Shown here: in pieces, positions 44,304 through 53,224 of the stretch | Numbering within the stretch: the first letter of the stretch is position 1 | How the letters are laid out: each line of letters starts with the position of its first letter | Assembly: GCA_963752695.1 (NCBI GenBank) | Contig: CAVVZB010000002.1 | Span: 124,001-188,000, forward strand | Origin: Bog-113 sp963752695 | Lineage (GTDB): Bacteria > Acidobacteriota > Terriglobia > Bryobacterales > Bryobacteraceae | Length of the DNA stretch: 64,000 nt | Reading direction: 5' to 3' | The notes under the pieces: model-generated | The model's input: only the letters and a program-made list of their open reading frames with translations | The model's database searches: none | Told to the model about the DNA's origin: nothing | Program-made: the position numbers and the translations under genes

Positions 44304-45300
44304 TTGCTTGCTCTTGATCGCGGTTCTCACTCAGAGCGATCCGCTCGCCTCGGGCATCGAAGCGTTTCGTCAAGGACGCTTTGCCGACGCCCGGCGCGAC
44401 CTCGACAAAGCGGCTGCGTCTCGTCCTGGCGACCCGGCAGCCCGTGCATTTCTCGCGATGACAAAAGCGGCGTCCGGCGACTGCGCGCCAGCGGCCGCGG
44501 AGTTTCGGTCGGCTTCGGAACCGGATCTGGCAAGGCTTTCGGGTATCGCTGCCGTCGAGTGTTATTCGCTAACTGGGATGCAAGAGCCTCTGTTCTCTTT
44601 GCTCGGAACACTGCAAGCGCGCTTCCCCTCAGATCCCGACCTGATGTATGAGTCGGCGAAAATGCATCGAAAGGCGTGGGATTCAGTAGTACAGGAACTG
44701 TACGTAAAAGCGCCGTCATCTTATCGCGTCGACCAACTGTCGGGAGAGATTTTCGAAACCGAGGGCAAGTACACCGAGGCTGCCGGACAGTACGCGAAAG
44801 CTATTGAGAAAGCTCCGCACGCTCTGAACTTACACTATCGTCGTGGGCGCTGCTTATTGCTCACTTCAAATAGCGCGGATAACCTGACTCAAGCCCGCGC
44901 CGAGTTCGACGCGGAACTCAAGTTGAATCCAGCGGATGCCATTGCCGAATATCAATTAGGTCAAGTCCTTTCCGCGCAGAAGAACCAATTAGAAGCAGAA
45001 AAACACTATGAACGTGCAATTGCGCTACGGCCAGATTTCGTAGAGGGTCTTATTGCTCTGGGGAAGCTTAGAGCCCAAAGCAAGCAGACCGCTGAATCTG
45101 TAAAGCTATTCGAGAAAGCGTTGCTACTGCAGCCCCACAATGAAGCCGCACATTATAACCTGATGTTGGCTTACCGCGATTCCGGCCGAGCCGCGGACGC
45201 AGTAAAACAGAAGGAAGAACTAGACCGGCTACAGAAGCCGCCTGACGGAGAGTTCTCGGAATTTCTGAAGAAGCTGGGTGACAAGGCGCCGGCTCGGTGA
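44290..45300 (+). CDS. Secreted TPR-repeat protein
   Basis: A 336-residue protein from the ATG at 44290 (a TTG two codons earlier is possible). Signal peptide VISCLLLIAVLTQS. TPR helices include ASGIEAFRQGRFADARRDLDKAAASRPGD, YTEAAGQYAKAIEKAPHALNLHYRRG, NQLEAEKHYERAIALRPDFVEGLIALGKL and SVKLFEKALLLQPHNEAAHYNLMLAYRD (given in pieces). The stop overlaps the GTG of the CRTAC1 gene (GTGA), coupling the two directly. Confidence 0.82.
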   Translation: MPVISCLLLIAVLTQSDPLASGIEAFRQGRFADARRDLDKAAASRPGDPAARAFLAMTKAASGDCAPAAAEFRSASEPDLARLSGIAAVECYSLTGMQEPLFSLLGTLQARFPSDPDLMYESAKMHRKAWDSVVQELYVKAPSSYRVDQLSGEIFETEGKYTEAAGQYAKAIEKAPHALNLHYRRGRCLLLTSNSADNLTQARAEFDAELKLNPADAIAEYQLGQVLSAQKNQLEAEKHYERAIALRPDFVEGLIALGKLRAQSKQTAESVKLFEKALLLQPHNEAAHYNLMLAYRDSGRAADAVKQKEELDRLQKPPDGEFSEFLKKLGDKAPAR

Positions 45301-46931
45301 GAGCAGTCTTCGTGTTACTGATCGGGATCGCCGCGGTGGCTGGTACTCCGAACGGCTTTCGGAATATAGCAATGCAAGCGGGTCTCACCAGCACTCTCCC
45401 TAACGGGGGCACGGTTAGCAAGCAGTTCATCATCGAAACGACGGGTAGCGGGATCGCGATGGTCGACTATGACAATGATGGCCTGCTCGACATTTTTGTT
45501 CTCTCCGGTCCTGGTAACTCGAACCGAATGTATCATAACCTGGGTCATGATCATTTCCAGGATGTGACTCAAGAGGTGGGCCTGAAACAAGAGGGCTGGG
45601 CTCAAGGTGTATGCGCAGGCGACTACGATAACGATGGCTATACCGACGTGTTCGTCACCTATTACGGTCGTAACATCCTTTACAAGAATGTCAATGGTAC
45701 TCACTTTCAAGATGTTACCCGGGCTGCAGGGCTCGAGCAGGATCGGACGCGCTACAACACTGGATGCGCATTCGTGGATTACGACCGCGACGGCAGACTC
45801 GATCTGTTCGTTGCCAACTATCTTCAGTTTGATTTCAAGACCACTCCCAAGCCGGGTGAAAATCCATACTGCTTCTATCGCGGCATCGCCGTGGCCTGCG
45901 GACCACGCGGGCTTGCGTTCTCTCGGAACATTCTTTACCACAACCAACCGGACGGGACATTTCTGGATGTATCGAAAGCCTCCGGGATTGAGACGCCGGG
46001 TGCTAACTATGGCTTAGGCGTCCTGACCGGGGACTTCAACGGCGATGGTTGGCCGGATATCTATGTGGCTTGCGACCAGACCCCGTCAATCCTATACATT
46101 GGCAGACCTGATGGTACGTTCAAGGATGAAGCGTTGCTTCGTGGAGTCGCGTTCGATGAAAACGGCCGCGCCTTGTCGGGTATGGGAGCTACTGCCGCCG
46201 ATACTAGTCACTCGGGTAACTTGGATATCTTTCGAAGTAACTTCTCGGACGAGCGCGAAACCTTATACAAGAATCACGGCGGGGGTGAATTCGACGATAT
46301 CACTCGCAGCTCCGGAATGGGTAACAACACCCGCTATGTCGGTTGGGGCTGCGGATTTCTCGACTTCGACAACGACGGTTGGCCAGATCTCTTGTTAGTC
46401 AATGGCCATGTTTTTCCCGAGGTGGAGCGGCTCGGAACCGATCTCCATTTGAAAGAGCGCGCGATTCTTTATCACAATGATCACCACGGTCAATTCACTG
46501 AAGTACTCTCGCAGCCAGCTATGAATGAGTTACATTCGGCCCGGGGCGCGGCTTTCGGCGATATTGACAATGACGGCGCGATTGAGATTGCCGTTAATAA
46601 TCAAAATGAGCCGCCATCTCTTTTTAAGCAGTCGCAGCAGCCGGCGGGACACTGGATCTTACTGAAGCTTGAAGGGACCAAGTCCAATCGTAGCGCGATC
46701 GGAGCAAGGGTTCGGGTCACAGCTGCGGGTGAGTCACAACTGGATGAAGTCCGGAGTGGCGGAAGCTATGTTTCTCAAAACGACCTCCGATTGCACTTCG
46801 GTTTGGGATCGGCCAGGAGCGTGGACACAATCCGGGTCGATTGGCCTAGCGGTGCAGTCCAGACACTTCGCGATGTCTCAGCCGATCACGTGGTCTCCAT
46901 AAGAGAGAAGCCGGATCGGATCTCTAAGTGA
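45297..46931 (+). CDS. CRTAC1-type exported FG-GAP/ASPIC-UnbV protein
   Basis: A 544-residue protein, start GTG overlapping the TPR stop. Signal peptide RAVFVLLIGIAAVAGT. Calcium-loop repeats: VDYDNDGLLDIF, GDYDNDGYTDVF, VDYDRDGRLDLF, GDFNGDGWPDIY, DFDNDGWPDLL, GDIDNDGAIEIA. The CRTAC1 block is YCFYRGIAVACGPRGLAFSRNILYHN. C-terminal ASPIC/UnbV: EGTKSNRSAIGARVRVTAAGE, SQNDLRLHFGLG, RVDWPSGAVQ. Close in plan to the gene at 37735-39390. It ends convergently over the last eight bases of the opposing gene. Confidence 0.88.
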   Translation: MRAVFVLLIGIAAVAGTPNGFRNIAMQAGLTSTLPNGGTVSKQFIIETTGSGIAMVDYDNDGLLDIFVLSGPGNSNRMYHNLGHDHFQDVTQEVGLKQEGWAQGVCAGDYDNDGYTDVFVTYYGRNILYKNVNGTHFQDVTRAAGLEQDRTRYNTGCAFVDYDRDGRLDLFVANYLQFDFKTTPKPGENPYCFYRGIAVACGPRGLAFSRNILYHNQPDGTFLDVSKASGIETPGANYGLGVLTGDFNGDGWPDIYVACDQTPSILYIGRPDGTFKDEALLRGVAFDENGRALSGMGATAADTSHSGNLDIFRSNFSDERETLYKNHGGGEFDDITRSSGMGNNTRYVGWGCGFLDFDNDGWPDLLLVNGHVFPEVERLGTDLHLKERAILYHNDHHGQFTEVLSQPAMNELHSARGAAFGDIDNDGAIEIAVNNQNEPPSLFKQSQQPAGHWILLKLEGTKSNRSAIGARVRVTAAGESQLDEVRSGGSYVSQNDLRLHFGLGSARSVDTIRVDWPSGAVQTLRDVSADHVVSIREKPDRISK

Positions 46932-48129
46932 TGCGGGCGAGTAATTGCTTGAGAGTAACAGAACTATGATCGTCCGTTCCTCGGGGCAGGGAAGGCGCAA
47001 TCGCAAGCGCCTCTGAATGTCCTTCAAACCAGACCAAGAAGGACGACGTCTCCGAACCGGGCAGCCGCTGTAGATTGATCCAGGTGTAATAAGCGCCCAT
47101 ATCTGCGTCGATTAACGAACCCATTGGGTCATACAGAACCGGCTGCTGCTTACCCGCGAGCTTCTCGCTCATCGATTGCTCATGCCAGCGCGGCGCAAAC
47201 CGCGCGAAAAGCGTGGCCGGCTGCGCGCGCCGTAGCGCTTCACGCACTGTCCATTGGACAAACGTTGTACTAAACAGTTGGGTTCCCGATCCTTCAGTAA
47301 GAAGACTAACTTGAAACTTATCAAGTACTGCGCCATTGCCTGAGCTATGCAGGCCCAGGTCGTCGGGGCGGATTCGGGCGAGGGAGGATCTAAGCGACTC
47401 CGATCCTTTGCCCGAGCGCATTACGTCCTCCATGGTACCGAGCAGCCGCGATCGGATCGGCTCCAGAGCATGATAGGACACCTGCGTGACTTTATCGCTC
47501 GCATCAAGCGCCTCGCCTCCGTCCACATACCAGTGGCCAAAGGAGACCGGATGCGCTCGGGCACGCCCTTCCAAGGCACCGAGTAATATTTCGTTTCCGC
47601 CGCTCGGCAGTATGTTCGAGAAATAAACGCCATGTGGGCGAAGCTTACGAAACAGTGGGTAGGTGTTCCGAGTTACTCCCTGACCGATCGCCACCATTGC
47701 GATGCGGGGTGTCGCAGTTGGTTCTGGCGTGGTGACACTAGTCAGCTTATTGACATACTCCACGGCGGCGGAATGAAAGGCATCCACCTGATGAGTCGAC
47801 CAGAGATGCGCGCTTAGGCTTTCGGCAAACGCCACCGGCTCAGTTACCCATGGTAGTGCTTCCAGGCCGGGCGAAAGTCTCAATTCGCGGAACGGATGCA
47901 TCCACTTTCCCAGATCCTCACTTGTCAGGTGTCCGAGGTATGAAAGTTGACGGTCTAATTCCGCGCGCTCGGCTGGGAACTTCCAGTCATAGACGATAAC
48001 TTCACGCAATAGCAGCGGCACGAATGCTAGCGGGAGCGCTTTGAGCAGCCGAAGATTGTCGGCTGCCAGCTGTTTAGCTTGCGGGGGATACTGCAAAAAG
48101 TGATCGGCTGTAAGCTGTACCGGACTCAT
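46924..48129 (-). CDS. Hypothetical protein of the CRTAC1-TPR operon
   Basis: Not recognised; 401 residues, no signal peptide. Segments of note: LPLAFVPLLLREVIVYDWKFPAERAELDRQL near the N-terminus (two parts), TPRIAMVAIGQGVTRNTYPLFRKLRPHGVYF, FVQWTVREALRRAQPATLFARFAPRWHEQSM, and PVLYDPMGSLIDADMGAYYTWINLQRL. The ATG overlaps the preceding stop (ATGA). As the preceding two proteins carry TAT signals and this has none, it may act in the cytoplasm. I suspect a lineage-specific family. Confidence 0.75.
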   Translation of the reverse strand: MSPVQLTADHFLQYPPQAKQLAADNLRLLKALPLAFVPLLLREVIVYDWKFPAERAELDRQLSYLGHLTSEDLGKWMHPFRELRLSPGLEALPWVTEPVAFAESLSAHLWSTHQVDAFHSAAVEYVNKLTSVTTPEPTATPRIAMVAIGQGVTRNTYPLFRKLRPHGVYFSNILPSGGNEILLGALEGRARAHPVSFGHWYVDGGEALDASDKVTQVSYHALEPIRSRLLGTMEDVMRSGKGSESLRSSLARIRPDDLGLHSSGNGAVLDKFQVSLLTEGSGTQLFSTTFVQWTVREALRRAQPATLFARFAPRWHEQSMSEKLAGKQQPVLYDPMGSLIDADMGAYYTWINLQRLPGSETSSFLVWFEGHSEALAIAPSLPRGTDDHSSVTLKQLLARIT

Positions 48130-49295
48130 GGCCGTTCAATGACCTCGTGCAGCAGCTTGCCTTGTGAGAAGCGTGCCGAAAAGCCGAGCAGTGAGCCTAG
48201 GGTGGGAACTAAGTCGGTGGGTTCCACCGGACGGTCAACCACGACGTTTTCACGAATGCCTGGTCCTAACGCCATCATCCAAGTAGTGCGCGAAAGTGTA
48301 TCTCCAGTTCGATGATGCTGGAAGCCGTTCCCGCCCGCTTCCATGTCGGAATCGCGTCCAAAGTCGGGAAGGATGAATAGATTCGTCTTGCCTGCGTACT
48401 CCGGCTCACTCTGTATCGTATTCCAGATGTCGGCGCAAAGGCGGTCCGATCGCTGGATCGCGTCGACATAAAGGGAAAATGCTCCGGCATGCGCGATGTC
48501 GATGTCATGTAGGGTAATCCAGAGCAGGCTGGGAGCGAGTTGCCGCATTAGTTGGCGCGCGATATAAACAGACAATTCATCCGGGCTTGCCAAACTTCGC
48601 GCATGAGCGGCGAATGAATCGACGGAAAGCTTCAACACATCCGCCATCTCGTGGACGTTAATGCCGGGGTGATTCAACTCAGGGGTATAAAGAGGTGTCT
48701 CATAGCTATCGCGCAGTAAGTGTTCATAATCCCGGCCTTCGGAATGCGAGAGTGCGGCGGCTAATAGGCGCTTTGGAAGGATGACACCGGCGCCCATACC
48801 GGGTCCGTACGCACGATTAGCGCTCTCCCCGATTCGATTGAAGCCATTGCTTGGGGCGATCACCCAGGCGTCATTGGCGGGGCGGCTTAGATCCTTGCGA
48901 AAGTATTCGAAGATAGTTGGGTTGTCGGGCGCCACCGATGCGAAGTTATTGAAGGTTTCATAAACGCCAGTGGCTACACTCGCCGTTGCGACATAGTGAC
49001 CCAAGATGCCGCGGTTGATTACTTGTGTAAAGAACGTTGCTTTCGGAACAAGCTCGTTCAGTAGATGGGGAATGTTTGCCTGACCTTCCGGCATAAAGGT
49101 CTCTTCATCACGCGCGCCGCCGCCGAATGTTACGACGACAGCCTTACGGGCGCGAGGCGCGGCAGTGGCTCTCAAGGAAGAGCTACCGAACAGGGCTGCT
49201 CCCGCCGTGGCTCCCGTCGCGGTCCGGAGGAAATCCCGACGGCTCCAGGACAGCGCACGCGCGACGTTCGACGGTGTTGCGTTCCTGTAGTTCAC
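48126..49295 (-). CDS. TAT-exported alkaline-phosphatase-superfamily protein
   Basis: A 389-residue protein. GTG start overlapping the upstream TGA (GTGA). TAT signal: SRRDFLRTATGATAGAALFGS. The body resembles sulfatase/phosphatase-fold hydrolases: AVVVTFGGGARDEETF (first metal strand), IPHLLNELVPKATFFTQVINRG, WITLHDIDIAHAG, NLFILPDFGRDSDM, HHRTG and PTDLVPTLGSLLGF. Metal residues (Asp in ILPDFGRD, His in HHRTG) look present, but the usual N-terminal nucleophile context is unclear. Substrate unknown. It lies between the CRTAC1-TPR fusion and an unknown gene in one operon. Confidence 0.72.
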   Translation of the reverse strand: MNYRNATPSNVARALSWSRRDFLRTATGATAGAALFGSSSLRATAAPRARKAVVVTFGGGARDEETFMPEGQANIPHLLNELVPKATFFTQVINRGILGHYVATASVATGVYETFNNFASVAPDNPTIFEYFRKDLSRPANDAWVIAPSNGFNRIGESANRAYGPGMGAGVILPKRLLAAALSHSEGRDYEHLLRDSYETPLYTPELNHPGINVHEMADVLKLSVDSFAAHARSLASPDELSVYIARQLMRQLAPSLLWITLHDIDIAHAGAFSLYVDAIQRSDRLCADIWNTIQSEPEYAGKTNLFILPDFGRDSDMEAGGNGFQHHRTGDTLSRTTWMMALGPGIRENVVVDRPVEPTDLVPTLGSLLGFSARFSQGKLLHEVIERP

Positions 49296-52200
49296 CGGCT
49301 CCCCAAATCTTGTAAGGCGCGTAAAGCCGTCGCGTTGTCAGGCTTGCGATCCAAAAGGTTCTGCATCACTTGTCGCGCTTTACCAGTATCTCCGAGCCGG
49401 GTGTACGTGCGGCCCAGGTTCAAATAGAGTATATCCTCATCCGGGGCCGCGCGGATCCCATATTCAAAAGCCGCGATAGCGTCATTTGCCTTGCCCTGTT
49501 GTAGGAATAAGACACCCAGGTTGTTAATCGCGGTTGCATAGTCCTTGCGCAAGACAATCGCTTCTTCGAAAGCGCGCCGCGCTTCATCCGCATGGCCCTG
49601 TTTGGCCAGTGCCAAGCCGAGTCCATTAGCTGCATCGGCAGACTGAGGATCTAGCGCGAAGGCCCTTCGATACCAACCTTCAGCCTTTTGTTGTTCATCC
49701 GCCTTGATAGCGGTTTGACCCGCGTTTAGAAGCGTTGTCAGCAAGTCCGGCTTAATAGCCAGCGCCTTTTCGTAATTGGCGAGCGCGCCCGTCGTGTCGT
49801 CGCGGGCATCTAAGATATCGGCAAGTCCTGACCACGCTTCAGCGCTAATCGGGTTGACCCGCAGTGCATCCCGAAAATGACTCTCGGCTGTACTCGACCG
49901 TCCTGCCTGGAGCTCGATTTGCGCCGCAAGCACTAACACTCGCGAGTTATTCGGGTCCTGACGCAGAGATGTCTCCAAATACGGCAGCGCCTGCTCGGGA
50001 TAGCCGGCCCAAAGAAACGCCGCTCCGAACTTATAAAAGTCGCGCTTTGGAACTTTAATGTAATGGCCGGTAAATGGGAGCGCCCGGGCGAGCGCGGACT
50101 CTTTCAAGCGCTCCCGATCCGCCTGCCACGCCGATTGTGCCGGAACGTTGCCGTATATACGAACTGCCTCGCCCGCATCGTTCAAAAGCAGGGCAACCGG
50201 CGTGGTGAGAGCCGCTCTCCAGTCGAAGATGTAGCGCCGGAACACTTCATACTGACGCCTCTTGTCCTCCGTCTCCCTTGTGAAGTCCAGGATCTTGACT
50301 AAGTTGCCGCCCGGGGCGTGCACCTTTTGTCCATCGGTTAGAACAAGCAGCTGTATTCCCGCATGCTTCTCAGGGAGGGGAAGTGGCTCCACAAACCAGG
50401 TGTCTTGAAGGCGAAGGTCATTCTCCGCCTGGACCTCGCGAGCCGTCAGGTTGGCAGGTGACCGGAAGGGTTCTGCCGAAATGCGATCGCTACCCTCAAC
50501 GATTCGATAGGTGTGCCCTGTAGCCAAGTTATGGAATTCCTGTACCGAGCCCGAAGGCCAAGTAACTGTCACGCGATGGACAGTGGTGGCGTCCGCCAAT
50601 CCAAAAATCATCCGTTTGCTGTGTTGCGAGAGGAAGCCGGACCCGGCTTCGAGCCACTTACACGTCCCGTCAGCATCTACTTTGGCTCCGATAGCGTCCC
50701 GGTTTGACTTTATGCCCGTAAGCTCGAAGGCGATCGATCGATTCGAGCCCGCGCAATCGTTTTGAAAGACTCGGATTTGTGGTCCGAGCCGGCTTTTTAG
50801 AATGAGGTCCGGACGGCCGTCGCCATCGAAGTCACAGACTGCAAACGCCCGGCTATCCTCGGCGACATCGAGCCCGCTAACCCCGGAAAAGTCGAAGTAA
50901 CGATTTCCCCGGCGGACGTGGAGCACATTGGGTTCCCGCCCATTCCAACTGTAGTCCTCCCGGATGAATTGATTGATTGCGTTCCATCCATTTTCGTATT
51001 CGGACGAGGCCGATGGGCTTAGCGGAGTACGAGCTACCACGTGCCGCCAGAAGAAGCTACCCAGATCCACCTTCGATTGATTCGTCAACATCCCGCATGT
51101 GACAAAGATCTCCGGGTGACTGTCATTATCCAGATCATGACCGCCGGAGGACCAGGCCCATCTTCCGAACGCGACGTGCTGCGATCCCGTTATGTCCGTG
51201 AACGTGCCGCTGCCGGAATTTGCATACAGCGAGTTTCCCTTGGTGTGCCGCGCATAAACTTCGGTTAGTCGACCTTGCGCCACTGGATGAAAGTTCTTGT
51301 CCTTGACAATTCTTTGACCTGCCGCGGTCCACATATTCGCCACGTACAAGTCCGGATGCCCATCACCAGTCGCATCGAACCAAGAAGCACTCATGCCCGG
51401 GCCTAGGTCAGCAACACCCGCTTCCTCGGCCAGGTCGTGGAATGTTCCGCCTTTATTAACGTATAGGTTCTTACGTCCGAAATCATTTGCCACATATAGG
51501 TCAGGCCACCCATCGCCGTTGAAATCACACCAGGCCGGTGCGAAGCTAAAGCGGTCGTTGTTCTGATTCATCCCGGTCGCTTCGGTACAGTCCTCGAAAT
51601 AGCCACTGCCGTCGCCATTCAGGCGATTCCGGAACAAAAAGTTCGGGGGCCCATTATGCGCATCGTGGTACGGGGCCGCATACGTATACTGGGCCTCACT
51701 CTGGAAGTACACATAGCAACACAGATACAGGTCTAACTTCCCGTCGCGGTCGAAGTCAGCCGCGGCCATGCCGGTGAACCCGCCAGCTGGCACGGTTGCG
51801 AAGCGGAACGCGTCGGTTCGCAAGCGAAACTGACTCCCATCATTGACCAACAGGACAGGACCGCTCCCCCGAAGAACTACTAGGTCCTGGTGTCCACAGT
51901 TCCTCAGGTCTACAAACAGCGCGGCGGAGGTATCGTCCAGGATACCCGCGCCCCACGCTTCAGTGATGTCGGATGCTAACCCCTCTGGACTGATCTTATA
52001 CAGCCGGTTAGGTAAACCGCCAGGCTGACAGACGTAAATCTCGTCCCGCCCATCTCCGTCTATGTCGCCGACAGCAATTCCGTTACTTCCATAGATATCA
52101 ATCCCGGTCGCCGGGTCCAGCCGCGATCGCCAGTAGGGAATGCCTTTGGCAAGCTGCTGAGCGAAGCTATCGCAGCCGGAAAAGACCGAGCCGGTCACGT

Positions 52201-52768
52201 CGCGAAACAACGGTTTCGCGGCGGTCGCGACGTGTTCTTCCAAGGCAGTAAACTCCACGACTTTTCCGTCTTCCCAATGCTGACGCCACAAGCCGACGCG
52301 ATAGTTGAGCTGTTCGCCATGCAGGCTGGCGACTTCGAAGCGGATCACATTGTCGGCGAGAGGATAAAACTGCGCCCGGCGAATCTGGCCCAAGGATTCG
52401 ACCCATTGGGCCCACCCGTCGGCGAGCGGCGGGCCCTCCGGGGAAAATACGGCCGATTTTAGATCTTCGGCCAGTTGATCGTAGCGGGCGGGCAGTGGTG
52501 AACCGCCGCGAACGGAAGCGGCTAAAGGAAGTTGGCGGGAGGCGAGCGCCCGATCCAGGGCCTCGGCGATTTCAGCCGCCGCGCGTTCCCCGGGGAACTC
52601 ATCGTTGCCCGGGAGAATGTCTTTGGCGAGCGCTAGATATGGCGGGGCTGACCGCGGAGAGGACGCATAAGCCGGCTGCTCGATCAAGCGACCCAACAAC
52701 GGCAAGGCAGCCGCCGCTTGAAGGAAGCGCCGTCGCGAGAAGTCGAAATGGGAAGCCGGCTGCGGCAT
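49292..52768 (-). CDS. CRTAC1-TPR fusion protein with TAT signal
   Basis: A 1,158-residue exported protein. TAT signal SRRRFLQAAAALPLLG at residues 11-26. FG-GAP loops from about residue 230 (GDIDGDGRDEIY, DFDRDGKLDLY, DFNGDGWPDLY, DATGDGHPDLY, DLDNDSHPEIF, DFDGDGRPDLI), ASPIC/UnbV near 680 (TGIKSNRDAIGAKVDADG; VTVTWPSGSVQ), a middle region with a thioredoxin-like look (PVALLLNDAGEAVRIYG near 850), and about seven TPRs from 900 to the end (AGYPEQALPYLETSLRQDP, TGALANYEKALAIKPD, QADEARRAFEEAIVL-type, GDTGKARQVMQNLLDRKPD). It joins in one chain the two protein types that are separate genes at 43043-46931. First gene of the minus-strand operon. Confidence 0.88.
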   Translation of the reverse strand: MPQPASHFDFSRRRFLQAAAALPLLGRLIEQPAYASSPRSAPPYLALAKDILPGNDEFPGERAAAEIAEALDRALASRQLPLAASVRGGSPLPARYDQLAEDLKSAVFSPEGPPLADGWAQWVESLGQIRRAQFYPLADNVIRFEVASLHGEQLNYRVGLWRQHWEDGKVVEFTALEEHVATAAKPLFRDVTGSVFSGCDSFAQQLAKGIPYWRSRLDPATGIDIYGSNGIAVGDIDGDGRDEIYVCQPGGLPNRLYKISPEGLASDITEAWGAGILDDTSAALFVDLRNCGHQDLVVLRGSGPVLLVNDGSQFRLRTDAFRFATVPAGGFTGMAAADFDRDGKLDLYLCCYVYFQSEAQYTYAAPYHDAHNGPPNFLFRNRLNGDGSGYFEDCTEATGMNQNNDRFSFAPAWCDFNGDGWPDLYVANDFGRKNLYVNKGGTFHDLAEEAGVADLGPGMSASWFDATGDGHPDLYVANMWTAAGQRIVKDKNFHPVAQGRLTEVYARHTKGNSLYANSGSGTFTDITGSQHVAFGRWAWSSGGHDLDNDSHPEIFVTCGMLTNQSKVDLGSFFWRHVVARTPLSPSASSEYENGWNAINQFIREDYSWNGREPNVLHVRRGNRYFDFSGVSGLDVAEDSRAFAVCDFDGDGRPDLILKSRLGPQIRVFQNDCAGSNRSIAFELTGIKSNRDAIGAKVDADGTCKWLEAGSGFLSQHSKRMIFGLADATTVHRVTVTWPSGSVQEFHNLATGHTYRIVEGSDRISAEPFRSPANLTAREVQAENDLRLQDTWFVEPLPLPEKHAGIQLLVLTDGQKVHAPGGNLVKILDFTRETEDKRRQYEVFRRYIFDWRAALTTPVALLLNDAGEAVRIYGNVPAQSAWQADRERLKESALARALPFTGHYIKVPKRDFYKFGAAFLWAGYPEQALPYLETSLRQDPNNSRVLVLAAQIELQAGRSSTAESHFRDALRVNPISAEAWSGLADILDARDDTTGALANYEKALAIKPDLLTTLLNAGQTAIKADEQQKAEGWYRRAFALDPQSADAANGLGLALAKQGHADEARRAFEEAIVLRKDYATAINNLGVLFLQQGKANDAIAAFEYGIRAAPDEDILYLNLGRTYTRLGDTGKARQVMQNLLDRKPDNATALRALQDLGSR

Positions 52769-52813
52769 GAGTCATCTTCATTTTATGGCTCTCGTAGACT
52801 GAAGGCAGCTTTC

Positions 52814-53224
52814 ATGACTCCGACTCCGATTCCCCCAGATCAGCGCGACCGGTTGCGGGCGCTTAGCGCGAAGCTGCTCGGCCTCCATAAGCTTCTTCTG
52901 GATGCACAGCGCGCCAGCTATGAACACGAACACGGTCCGGTTGGGAGCACTGGCCAGTTTCTCGGTCTGGTCCTCGAGCATCCTGAGTTTGCATGGCTGC
53001 GGCAACTCTCCGGGTTGATTGTCGAAATCGATGAAATTACTGCCACCCGTAGTAAGGCCGGCACGGAGGAAGCCTCGGCGGCCCTGGATCGAGCTCAGCT
53101 ACTACTAATTCCCGCCGAGTCTGGCACGGACTTTCAAACTCATTACTCTCAGGCTATGGATAAGTCACCCGAGATTCGCGCCGCGCATGAGGAAATTATT
53201 AGCCAGTGGGAGCGGACGAATTAG
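52814..53224 (+). CDS. Hypothetical soluble helical protein, 136 residues
   Basis: Not assigned to a named function. Starts at the ATG after GAAGG; a longer open frame back into the divergent gene is not credible. It is helical: PDQRDRLRALSAKLLGLHKLLLDAQRASYE, then GPVGSTGQFLGLVLEHPEFAWLRQLSGLIVEIDE and ASAALDRAQLLLIPAE (in parts). I have seen this pattern in small cytoplasmic proteins of unknown role in soil bacteria. The last four bases overlap the convergent glycosylphosphotransferase gene. Confidence 0.7.
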   Translation: MTPTPIPPDQRDRLRALSAKLLGLHKLLLDAQRASYEHEHGPVGSTGQFLGLVLEHPEFAWLRQLSGLIVEIDEITATRSKAGTEEASAALDRAQLLLIPAESGTDFQTHYSQAMDKSPEIRAAHEEIISQWERTN

